Source: Pedobacter steynii
GTDB lineage: Bacteria > Bacteroidota > Bacteroidia > Sphingobacteriales > Sphingobacteriaceae
Direction: 5' to 3'
NCBI RefSeq assembly: GCF_001721645.1
Contig: NZ_CP017141.1
Span: 4,030,001-4,094,000 of the forward strand
Length of the DNA stretch: 64,000 nucleotides
Below the pieces are notes generated by a model that was not told where the DNA came from, did no database searches, and saw nothing but the letters and a program-made list of their open reading frames with translations. Each line of letters starts with the position of its first letter. The stretch's first letter is position 1. Shown here piece after piece: positions 1 through 8,167 of this stretch. The position numbers and the translations under genes are program-made.

Positions 1-1905
1 CATCTGACCAAAACAGGTTCTTTAAGTGGAAGCCAGGATTTGTCTATGCAATTCTTTGCAGCAAATATGGGAGCTAAAGCGCTGGTTTATGTGATCAGGA
101 ATATGTTCAATAATGAGTTGAACTTTGCGAACGATAAGGGTACCTTGGGATTGAGCGTTAATCATGAATTTCCTGCAACTGTATCCGACAAGCAATATGG
201 TTTCAGAATTTATCTGACTACAAACAGTACCACAGCGATTGCGAAGACTTATAAAAAGTATGTAGAAGAACAAGGGCAAATCATTACACTGGAACAGAAG
301 GCAGAGCATAATCCCAATATTAGGAAATTGTACGGCGCGCCCCATATTTATATCTGGAATGATAAATTTCTGGTATCAAATGATGTGGTTAATTGGAAGC
401 TGTTTAAGAGAATAATCCTGGGGCAACTGCGGGATAGAACAATGAATCCTACGAAAAATATGTTTAGACAGTTTTCAGTCGGGGAGGCAGGGACTGAATT
501 TCAAAATCAGCTGGATGAGTTTGTAAAAGAGGAATTCATGACCAGGTACCAGAAGAATGGATTGATCCAGGCCATAAATGAAGTTTTGCTAAGGAAAGAT
601 TTTTATAATAAACTGGCCTGGAGTAATACGAGGATGGAGGAAAATGTTTTAAGCCTGATCGGTAAAGGCCCGGACCAGCTGAATGCTGTTGAACTTTATC
701 GCTTAAATAAACTGTTACTGGTTGCTGCATACCCTGAGGTTTTTCGTCCGGTGGCCGATTGGGGAGGGGCACAGCCCAAAATGCTGGATGAAATGCAGGC
801 TGCGGGAATAAAAAAAACATGGCTGGGTTTAAACGACTGGATGCCTGCAGAAATTCATCCTGAGTTTGTCACGAAGGCGGTCGGAAAAGGTTATTTAATC
901 GGCCCTTATGATTCCTATCATAGCATTCATCAGCCGGGAAAAGAAGGTTGGATTACGGCAAGATTTTCCGACACAACGCTGTTCACAAGAGCTTTTGTAA
1001 TGAATAAAAATGGGAAACCATCTTTGGGTTTTCTGGGGAAAGGGCGGAAGCTAAATCCTACTTTGTCGATGCCTGCGGTGAAAAACAGGATGAGAGAGGT
1101 GATGAACAATACGGGGGAAGTATTCAATTCCTGGTTTATTGATTGTGATGCGACAGGCGAAAGTCTGGATGATTATACGCCTGGAAGGATGACCAGTCAG
1201 GAAGATGACATCAAAGCACGTTTGCAAAGAATGACCTGGATTAGGGATACTTATCAATTGGTTGTTGGCTCGGAGGTAGGAAATGATTTTGCTGCGGGTA
1301 CAATTGCCTATGGTCATGGAATGACTACGCCGGTGATTGCCTGGAATGATCCGGATATGAGAACAAACAAAACCTCAAAGTATTATATCGGTGGATATTT
1401 CTCGAATAATGGAGGGGTTCCCGACCGTTACGGAATGCAGGCAGAGCTGAAAGAAGAATACCGCTATCTCTATTATGATAGTCGTTTTAACATTCCCCTA
1501 TTTCAACTGGTCTATAACAATGCGGTAATCACTTCTCATCATTGGGAATGGGGAAGTTTGAAAGTGCCTTCAGAATTGAAGAATACGGAATTAAAGGAGA
1601 TTTTATTTAATGTTCCCCCATTGTATCACCTCAATGATGAAAGCTGGTTGAAGTTTAAAGAAGTCATTGGGAAACATGTAAAAGTCTTTTCAAAAACACA
1701 TGAAATTGCAGTCAAATCAGAGATGAATGCATTCGATTGGCTGAGCAAAGATCATCAGGTTCAGAAAACTACATTTGGCGATAAGATCGAGGTGGTCGCG
1801 AATTTCGGCAAGAGCCCTTTTACTTACAAGAGCCAGGCGATTCTTCCGCGAACCCTGATCATTCATGATCTTATTAGCGATACTTTTGAAGTCTATAAAC
1901 CTTAA
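1..1905 (+). CDS. Glycoside hydrolase (GH101/GH129-like), 5' partial
   Basis: The reading frame is open from the first base to the stop at 1905, so the start lies upstream of the window; about 634 residues are visible. The central half resembles the TIM-barrel hydrolases related to GH101 and GH129 (alpha-N-acetylgalactosaminidase type). It has an acidic stretch reading WFIDCDATGE, then a GSEVGNDFA segment, AWNDPD, and a late HHWEWG segment, which are the kind of acidic and aromatic positions that line such active sites. It would act on alpha-linked amino-sugar glycans, probably in the periplasm. The family call is from memory of motif style, so the exact GH number is uncertain; that it is a glycoside hydrolase is more secure. 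An Omp85-like gene follows 62 bases downstream on the same strand. Confidence 0.62.
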   Translation, partial: HLTKTGSLSGSQDLSMQFFAANMGAKALVYVIRNMFNNELNFANDKGTLGLSVNHEFPATVSDKQYGFRIYLTTNSTTAIAKTYKKYVEEQGQIITLEQKAEHNPNIRKLYGAPHIYIWNDKFLVSNDVVNWKLFKRIILGQLRDRTMNPTKNMFRQFSVGEAGTEFQNQLDEFVKEEFMTRYQKNGLIQAINEVLLRKDFYNKLAWSNTRMEENVLSLIGKGPDQLNAVELYRLNKLLLVAAYPEVFRPVADWGGAQPKMLDEMQAAGIKKTWLGLNDWMPAEIHPEFVTKAVGKGYLIGPYDSYHSIHQPGKEGWITARFSDTTLFTRAFVMNKNGKPSLGFLGKGRKLNPTLSMPAVKNRMREVMNNTGEVFNSWFIDCDATGESLDDYTPGRMTSQEDDIKARLQRMTWIRDTYQLVVGSEVGNDFAAGTIAYGHGMTTPVIAWNDPDMRTNKTSKYYIGGYFSNNGGVPDRYGMQAELKEEYRYLYYDSRFNIPLFQLVYNNAVITSHHWEWGSLKVPSELKNTELKEILFNVPPLYHLNDESWLKFKEVIGKHVKVFSKTHEIAVKSEMNAFDWLSKDHQVQKTTFGDKIEVVANFGKSPFTYKSQAILPRTLIIHDLISDTFEVYKP

Positions 1906-1967
1906 ATCAGAAATAGCGGTTAGTTATAGGCACGTTTATTGAACAACTAATAATTCAGGTATTTTTT

Positions 1968-3200
1968 ATGCAAAGACTTTCAGTAAAAACAAGTTTATTT
2001 TTCTTGTTGCTATTTCCTTGTGGCTTATATGCTCAGAATGTGAGCAATATCGCTACGGAGCAAACGGTTCAGACGGACACCTCCGCTCAGAAAGATCTGA
2101 TTGATGTGGCCAAATCATTGTTTAAGATAAAACCGAAGAAAATCAAGGAAGAACGAGGTAAAAAGATCTATTTTTCTATACTTCCGGTGAGTAGTAACAT
2201 TCCTGGTGGAAGTGGCCGCGCATTGGTCACAAGTACCACTGCAGCGATGTATCTGGGGCCCAGAAAGACCACGAACCTGTCCTCTGTTACATTTACTCCC
2301 TACTGGAATCTGGGAAACCGTTTTGGTTTGCCCTTGCGCAGCACCATATGGCTTCCTGACAATAAATGGGTAATCCAGGGAGATACGCGTTTTCTGGTTT
2401 ATCCGCAATATACCTGGGGACTGGGGAGTAAGGCCTTAAAACCAGCGCCTACCCTGGTAGATTACAAGTATATTCGTTTTTACCAAAGTGCACTGAAACA
2501 GGTCAGACCTTATTTCTTTGTGGGATTGGGTTATAGTCTTGATTACCGTTTTAATATAAAAAGTGAAGATCCGAATGTGAGTCTGAAACAGTACACAAAC
2601 TACGAATACGGGACTGGCAATAACTCTTTTTCTTCCGGTATTACCTTCAATTTGCTCTACGATACCAGGAATAACTCCATTAATCCACTTCCAGGTATGT
2701 ATGGCAACCTGGTTTATCGGGTAAATCCCAAATTTTTAGGTAGCAATGATTCATGGAGCTCTTTGTACCTGGATGTTAGAAAATATATTTCCATGAATCC
2801 ATCCAAACCTGATCAGCAGAACACATTGGCTTTCTGGACTTACCTCTGGGCGACCCTGGGAAATAAAACTCCGTATCTTGATTTACCCAGTATCGGCTGG
2901 GACCCCGCTAACCGCTCAGGCAGAGGGATCGACCAGAACCGGTATCGTGGAAGGTCTTTATTTTATCTGGAGAGCGAATATCGAAGGGACATTACCAATA
3001 ATGGTTTGTTGGGTTTTGTGGTATTTGCGAATGTCAATACGGTTAGTGGTTCAAACACAATGTTTAGCTCCTGGAAACCTGCCGTTGGGACGGGACTTCG
3101 GGTAAAATTCAATAAGAGCTCAAATACTAATATTGGTGTTGACTACGGAACGAGCAAAGGCTACAATAGTTTTACCTTTAGTCTGGGAGAGGCTTTCTAA
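1968..3200 (+). CDS. Omp85/BamA-family outer-membrane beta-barrel protein
   Basis: 410 residues with a cleavable signal peptide ending at LYAQN (about residue 23). The rest is a beta-barrel rich in alternating aromatic strands. The late motif GRGIDQNRYRGRSLFYLE resembles the conserved (V)RG(F/Y) and following strand of Omp85 barrels (bacterial surface antigen domain). It is short and lacks obvious POTRA repeats, like the patatin-associated or stand-alone barrel subfamily rather than BamA itself. It probably inserts in the outer membrane; its cargo or role is unknown. It may be co-transcribed with the upstream glycoside hydrolase. A strong two-way terminator follows. Confidence 0.7.
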   Translation: MQRLSVKTSLFFLLLFPCGLYAQNVSNIATEQTVQTDTSAQKDLIDVAKSLFKIKPKKIKEERGKKIYFSILPVSSNIPGGSGRALVTSTTAAMYLGPRKTTNLSSVTFTPYWNLGNRFGLPLRSTIWLPDNKWVIQGDTRFLVYPQYTWGLGSKALKPAPTLVDYKYIRFYQSALKQVRPYFFVGLGYSLDYRFNIKSEDPNVSLKQYTNYEYGTGNNSFSSGITFNLLYDTRNNSINPLPGMYGNLVYRVNPKFLGSNDSWSSLYLDVRKYISMNPSKPDQQNTLAFWTYLWATLGNKTPYLDLPSIGWDPANRSGRGIDQNRYRGRSLFYLESEYRRDITNNGLLGFVVFANVNTVSGSNTMFSSWKPAVGTGLRVKFNKSSNTNIGVDYGTSKGYNSFTFSLGEAF

Positions 3201-3238
3201 GACGCCTGTTCTCACAGTTGCCTGATGATTCATCAGAT

Positions 3239-3275
3239 AAAGTCCCTCTTTCCTGACTTAGAAAAGAGGGACTTT
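3239..3275. terminator. Bidirectional terminator between convergent genes
   Basis: A perfect 13-base inverted repeat: AAAGTCCCTCTTT at 3239-3251 and AAAGAGGGACTTT at 3263-3275, with an 11-base loop. It has A/T tails on both sides and sits between the stop codons of the barrel gene and the convergent susD gene. Confidence 0.8.
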
Positions 3276-3278
3276 GAT

Positions 3279-4790
3279 TTAATACCCTGGATTTTGGGTG
3301 TAATTCGGGTTTGCCATTTGATTAGAAGGAATTGGAAAAATCAAATACTTAGGGTCATCCGATGGTTTTTCCTGCCATGGGGTTAAGAATTTACCGAAGC
3401 GGATTAAATCCTGTCTTCTTACTCCCTCCCAGAAGAATTCACGGCCACGTTCGTCCAGTAACTGATCCAGTGTTACCGCTCCCCAGGAAGATGCGCCGCG
3501 GGTAGTCCGTACCAGGTTTACCAAAGGAAGCGCAAGTGAGGCCTGTCCGGTTCTCAATAGTGCTTCTGCTTTCATCAGCAACACGTCCGAATACCTGTAA
3601 TAAACCCAGTCGTTGTCCGGAATCCGGGAACCGATGTTTGGATAATCGATAGGATATTTAATGACACGTATCCCTGCATTTTCCAGTCTTTTCTGATCCC
3701 GTTCAATGATATTCACCTCAGGGGTAAAAATCAGGTTTTCGCCAAGACGGTTTTTAATCAATACGCCATCTTTATTTACCTGCTGACCTACGAGAAAGCC
3801 AACCCGGATACCGGATACATCAGTAACACCTGCATACGCACCACCTCTTCTGGAGTCTGAGGCTTCGAATTTATTGTAAAAATCCGATAGGGTACAAAAA
3901 CCATTGTTTCCGCTTGGGTTTTGATTGTAATGTAAAGGGGCCACCCACATGGCATTGAGTCCGCCGGCATCTATGCCACCACTATTTTTTCCGGTAAAAA
4001 TGTTTTCCTTCGAAAGCAGGTCATTTTTAGGGGCAAAATTGTCGAAGTATTTAGGCGTCAGGGTGTACTTGCCGCCGGTGATGATTTCATCTGCAAGGGC
4101 AATCACCTTAGCCATATCTGCCGGATCAAAAGTTGGGGCCGCACGATTTAAAAATGCACCTTTGTTCAGGTAACATTTCATCAGTAACATCTTTGCCGCA
4201 TCCTTGGTTGCGATGGTATTGGTATCTGTTGGTAAGGATGGCAGAATCTCATTTAACTCGGTGATCAGGTACGTGAGTGCTTCCGGACCTTTTCTCACTC
4301 TGGAAGGCTGGGTTACATCTTCTCCCGGATCACGGTACGGTACCTGGTTCCAGCCATCAAGAATAGAGAATTGGGCAAAGGCACGTAAAAAACGGGCTTC
4401 AGCAGCTTGTCGCGGTGTTGGATTAAATTGTAAAACACTTGTGGCGACATAACTTACACTGTTTAAGTCGCGGTATACGCTATGTATGCGGGTATGATCT
4501 GGCTGCCAGCGATGAAGGTGTAATGCCCTCCATGCACCATTATCGTCCCAGTCGCCACCACGTGTAGGAACAATGGCTTCGTCACTCGGGAATTCTTGTA
4601 AAGCCCACCAGCCATAGGGGCCCTGATAAGGTGCACGCATGGAATTATAGGCCGAGTTTAATACCGCGGCAACGTTTCCTGAGCCTACGCCCTGATCGTT
4701 AATCTGCCCGTTTAGTTTTTCATCCAGTTTTGTACATGCCGTAACGGAGAATAAAGCAATCATTACAGCGGATATATATCTAGTTTTCAT
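3279..4790 (-). CDS. susD-like: SusD/RagB-family nutrient-binding outer-membrane lipoprotein
   Basis: SusD-type proteins are surface lipoproteins that cap the SusC transporter and bind the incoming glycan or peptide. The start was set at the ATG at 4788-4790 because it gives a proper lipoprotein signal (SVTAC, lipid cysteine at residue 19); an upstream in-frame start at 4862 would run into the susC gene. The 503-residue product has TPR-like helices with SNxPYRDP-type spacing, the C-terminal YRYSDVLLMKAEALLR helix and the ending NPNYTQNPGY, all typical of the family. It follows susC by 16 bases, so they form one operon. No enzyme gene follows on this strand, so the substrate cannot be named. 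Confidence 0.93.
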   Translation of the reverse strand: MKTRYISAVMIALFSVTACTKLDEKLNGQINDQGVGSGNVAAVLNSAYNSMRAPYQGPYGWWALQEFPSDEAIVPTRGGDWDDNGAWRALHLHRWQPDHTRIHSVYRDLNSVSYVATSVLQFNPTPRQAAEARFLRAFAQFSILDGWNQVPYRDPGEDVTQPSRVRKGPEALTYLITELNEILPSLPTDTNTIATKDAAKMLLMKCYLNKGAFLNRAAPTFDPADMAKVIALADEIITGGKYTLTPKYFDNFAPKNDLLSKENIFTGKNSGGIDAGGLNAMWVAPLHYNQNPSGNNGFCTLSDFYNKFEASDSRRGGAYAGVTDVSGIRVGFLVGQQVNKDGVLIKNRLGENLIFTPEVNIIERDQKRLENAGIRVIKYPIDYPNIGSRIPDNDWVYYRYSDVLLMKAEALLRTGQASLALPLVNLVRTTRGASSWGAVTLDQLLDERGREFFWEGVRRQDLIRFGKFLTPWQEKPSDDPKYLIFPIPSNQMANPNYTQNPGY

Positions 4791-4806
4791 GTTCAGAATA
4801 TTTAAA

Positions 4807-7800
4807 TTATAGGGAAAAATTAACTCCGAAATTGAAAGTCCTTGCGGTTGGATAAGGAACATATTCTATTCCGGCTGATGGTACACCATTGCTGCTTTTG
4901 TCGACATTCACCTCCGGATCAAAGCCAGTAAATTTGGTGATCACAAAAAGATTCTGACCATTCACAAAGACATTTAATCCCTTGATGGTTTTTCCGAGAT
5001 TGCCCACATTATAATTAAGGGTAGCATTGGCCAGTTTTAAGTAATTTCCTTTTTCAATATAGCGGGAAGACGCAGAGATCGGATTTGCCAGCGATTCCTG
5101 TATGGCCGAATTCAATAAGGGAGCTGCGATATTTCTGGTCCCTAAATTGGTAATTGGCAGTACTGAATTGGCGGTGTTGTTATAAATGTCTTGTCCGAAT
5201 GAGCCATTGAAGTTAAGTCCCAGTGATAATTTTTTATACCTGAAGTCGGTGCTCAGGCCCAGGATCACACTTGGATTTGGGTTTCCTACATAATACAGTG
5301 TATACCCATCATCGGTATATTTGGAAAAACCACCGGCATCCAGGCCTTCAAAACGTCTGGTGACCATCCCAAATAGCGGCAAGCCACTTTGAATCACTTC
5401 CAGGGTTACGTCGCTCATACCCTGACCATTTAAGGTTCCGGTATTGATGATTCCCGAAATACCTTTTACCGTATTATCCAGGAAGGTTACATTTCCGCCC
5501 AGCGACCAGGAAAGATCGGTGTGGTCAATAATGCTGCCGTTTAAGGTCAGTTCCACTCCTTTGTTGATGATCTTGCCCGGTAAATTCACCCAGGTTACAG
5601 AAGCTCCTGCTGCAGATGGATAAAAGGGGATCTGAGGAAACAACAGGTCTGTTGTGGTTTTTTTGAAAAAATCAACTGATCCTGTAAGCCTGCTTTTGAA
5701 AAAGCCGAAATCGGCACCGATGTTGATTTGCTCATCCGCCTGCCATTTTAGTTTTTTATTCTCATTATTGACTCCGGTTAAGGTTTGTCCACCGGAATTA
5801 TATCCAAAAGCAAAGCGTTTTTGCGAAGAGCCAGAAGGAAATTCCTGATTTCCGGTCAAGCCGTATCCTGCCCTGATTTTTAACTGGTCCAGCCAGGTCG
5901 CATCGGCAAGGAAATCTTCATTTTTGATATTCCATGCAGCAGAGAAGGAAGGGAAATAGCCATATTTATTGTCCGAGCCGAACCGGGTAGAACCATCTGC
6001 CCTGATGGTGGCTGTTAACAGGTATTTACCTGCATAGTTAAAAATGGCACGTGCAAAATAAGATTGCAGTTCGGTGGTTGGATCATTAAAAGAACTCATC
6101 CTCCTGTTATTTGGAGGGGTGGCCTGTAAAGCATCGGTATAATCCACCGGAATATCTCCAAATCCGCTGGCGTTCATATTGCTCCCTTTATTAATGTAAT
6201 TGGTATATTCATAACCAACTACTGCATTCAGATTTAATCTGGAGGCGATTTCCTTATTAAAGGTTAAGGTATTGGTGAATTGCTGGGTCAGTAATTCACT
6301 GTTCGAATAACTGGCATAACCACCCAGGAAATTTTCCGCAGGTTTGGCTTGTACGCCGTCAATATTCAGGAAGCTGCGTGTGGAGGTTCTCCTCACACCT
6401 GTACTGTAGTTAAGACTCACCAGCATGCGGTATTCCAGCCAGGGGGTGATTTTATAATAAGGAGAGATGCTTCCTAAAATAGAAGACACTTTAGATTTGT
6501 CGCTATAACCTTCCGACATTGCCAGAGGATTGATAATCCGGCCATTTTCAATAAACAGCGAACCATCGGGATTTCTTAAAGGTCGGGTAGGGTTCCATGA
6601 CAATGCCTGACTTACTAAACTTCCGGTAAATCCGGCATCATTGGTAATAGGGGCAATGTTTTCATTGTACTGACTGCTGATCATGCTGACATCCATTCCC
6701 AGTTTCTTGCTGTCCAGGAATTTGAAATTGCCATTAAAGGAGGCGGTATATTTTTTTAAATCTGATTTTCGGATAATTCCCTGCTGATCCTGATAGCCAA
6801 AAGAGGCACGATAAGTATTGGCATCGTTCCCGCCACTGAGCCCAATAGAATAGTTCTGGTTGTATGCAGTTCTGGTGATGGCTTTCATCGCATCTACATT
6901 GCTTCCATAGTCGCCTGCAGTAAGACCGTATTTATTCAATGCCGAACGGTACTGATCGCCATCTAAAACCTCTAACTGGTTCATGATGTTGCTGACACCT
7001 GTAGAGGCATTTACATCTAGTTTCATGGCGCCGCTGGCGCCTCTTTTTGTGGTGATCAAAACAACGCCATAGGCTGCTCTTGATCCATAAATGGCCGTTG
7101 CAGAAGCGTCTTTCAGGATTTCCATTGTGGCAATATCGCTGGGATTGATAAAGTTTAAAGGGTTTCCACCAGGAGCACTACCCAGGCCGCCTCCAGGATC
7201 AGTTCTCACACCACCTACAGAACTCGGACTGGCGCTTGGTCTTGCCGAATTGCTGGTCAGTGCTACTCCATCCACCACGTATAAAGGCTGACCAGTACCG
7301 GTCACGGCTGCATTTCCACGGATTCTTACCGTTGTGGCACCACCTGGCTGACCACTGTTGTTCATCATCTGCACACCAGCAACCTTGCCCTGAAGTAATT
7401 GATCAGGCGCAATAAGTGGCCCTTTATTAAAGTCTTTTGAAGAAAGGGTAGCCACAGCACCGGTAAGGTCACTTTTTTTAACGGAACCGTAACCAACTAC
7501 AGTAACTTCACTTAATTCATTTGCTGAACTGAGACTGGCATTCAGGACTTTCTTTCCGTCAATATCCAGGGTTATGGTCTGCATTCCTACATAACTGAAA
7601 CTTAATCTTTTTCCATCAGCAGGTACATTTATGGAATATCTTCCATTGGCATCAGTCAGGGTTCTGATGCTTTTGCCCTCGACAGAAACGGTTACACCAA
7701 TGAGGGTTTCCTTGTCTTTATCTGTGACTGTTCCTGTCACCACAGATTGGGCATAGGCCGTGACGCAGGATAAGAGCAGGATAAAGAGAGAAAGCACTGC

Positions 7801-7875
7801 TTTCTGCAGGGTTTGAAGGCCGGGCCTGTTTTTAAAAACGACTCCGGAATTTCTGAGTAAAAAATTGCTTGTCAT
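4807..7875 (-). CDS. susC-like: SusC/RagA-family TonB-linked outer-membrane transporter
   Basis: 1022 residues. After a signal segment (about 25-43) comes a carboxypeptidase-regulatory-like domain (about 45-120, GTVTDKDKETLIGVTV), then the SusC-specific plug with EVTVVGYGSVKKSDLTG and IRIRGNAAVTGTGQPLYVVDG, then a 22-strand type barrel ending in the terminal aromatic strand TFNFGVNFSL. It imports large substrates in a TonB/ExbBD-dependent way with the SusD partner encoded next. No STN domain is present, so it is unlikely to signal to an anti-sigma factor, unlike the second SusC in this window (39.6 kb). The N-terminus is somewhat long; an internal start is possible. Confidence 0.95.
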   Translation of the reverse strand: MTSNFLLRNSGVVFKNRPGLQTLQKAVLSLFILLLSCVTAYAQSVVTGTVTDKDKETLIGVTVSVEGKSIRTLTDANGRYSINVPADGKRLSFSYVGMQTITLDIDGKKVLNASLSSANELSEVTVVGYGSVKKSDLTGAVATLSSKDFNKGPLIAPDQLLQGKVAGVQMMNNSGQPGGATTVRIRGNAAVTGTGQPLYVVDGVALTSNSARPSASPSSVGGVRTDPGGGLGSAPGGNPLNFINPSDIATMEILKDASATAIYGSRAAYGVVLITTKRGASGAMKLDVNASTGVSNIMNQLEVLDGDQYRSALNKYGLTAGDYGSNVDAMKAITRTAYNQNYSIGLSGGNDANTYRASFGYQDQQGIIRKSDLKKYTASFNGNFKFLDSKKLGMDVSMISSQYNENIAPITNDAGFTGSLVSQALSWNPTRPLRNPDGSLFIENGRIINPLAMSEGYSDKSKVSSILGSISPYYKITPWLEYRMLVSLNYSTGVRRTSTRSFLNIDGVQAKPAENFLGGYASYSNSELLTQQFTNTLTFNKEIASRLNLNAVVGYEYTNYINKGSNMNASGFGDIPVDYTDALQATPPNNRRMSSFNDPTTELQSYFARAIFNYAGKYLLTATIRADGSTRFGSDNKYGYFPSFSAAWNIKNEDFLADATWLDQLKIRAGYGLTGNQEFPSGSSQKRFAFGYNSGGQTLTGVNNENKKLKWQADEQINIGADFGFFKSRLTGSVDFFKKTTTDLLFPQIPFYPSAAGASVTWVNLPGKIINKGVELTLNGSIIDHTDLSWSLGGNVTFLDNTVKGISGIINTGTLNGQGMSDVTLEVIQSGLPLFGMVTRRFEGLDAGGFSKYTDDGYTLYYVGNPNPSVILGLSTDFRYKKLSLGLNFNGSFGQDIYNNTANSVLPITNLGTRNIAAPLLNSAIQESLANPISASSRYIEKGNYLKLANATLNYNVGNLGKTIKGLNVFVNGQNLFVITKFTGFDPEVNVDKSSNGVPSAGIEYVPYPTARTFNFGVNFSL

Positions 7876-8167
7876 AATTGGTTAGTTATGGTTTAGATTA
7901 AAGGGGTTTAATAGCAAGAAATCAATGGCGTTTTACCCAGGCTAAAATTGGCCTTTTATAGGTGTAATATTTGGTCTGTCAGGCGGGTGGCCTTAACCTA
8001 AGTTAGTTTATAATTTTCTAAAGTCCAATTTTGTTGAAATTTGAGCAAATAATTGAGGTTTTATTTGCTTAATTGTGATGTCCCGCAATATTGTATACTG
8101 TGGTTTGGATAATAATTGGTATTTTATGTTGAAAAATCAAACCTATTGTTCACCTCATCCCACCACT
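7876..8167. promoter_or_regulatory. Divergent control region with an inverted repeat
   Basis: 292 bases between the divergent susC gene and the + strand TonB receptor. I see no gene here. A perfect 8-base inverted repeat, GCAAATAA (8045-8052) and TTATTTGC (8061-8068), separated by 8 bases lies about 100 bases before the receptor start and may be an operator. No complete TTTG/TAnnTTTG promoter is convincing. Confidence 0.35.
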
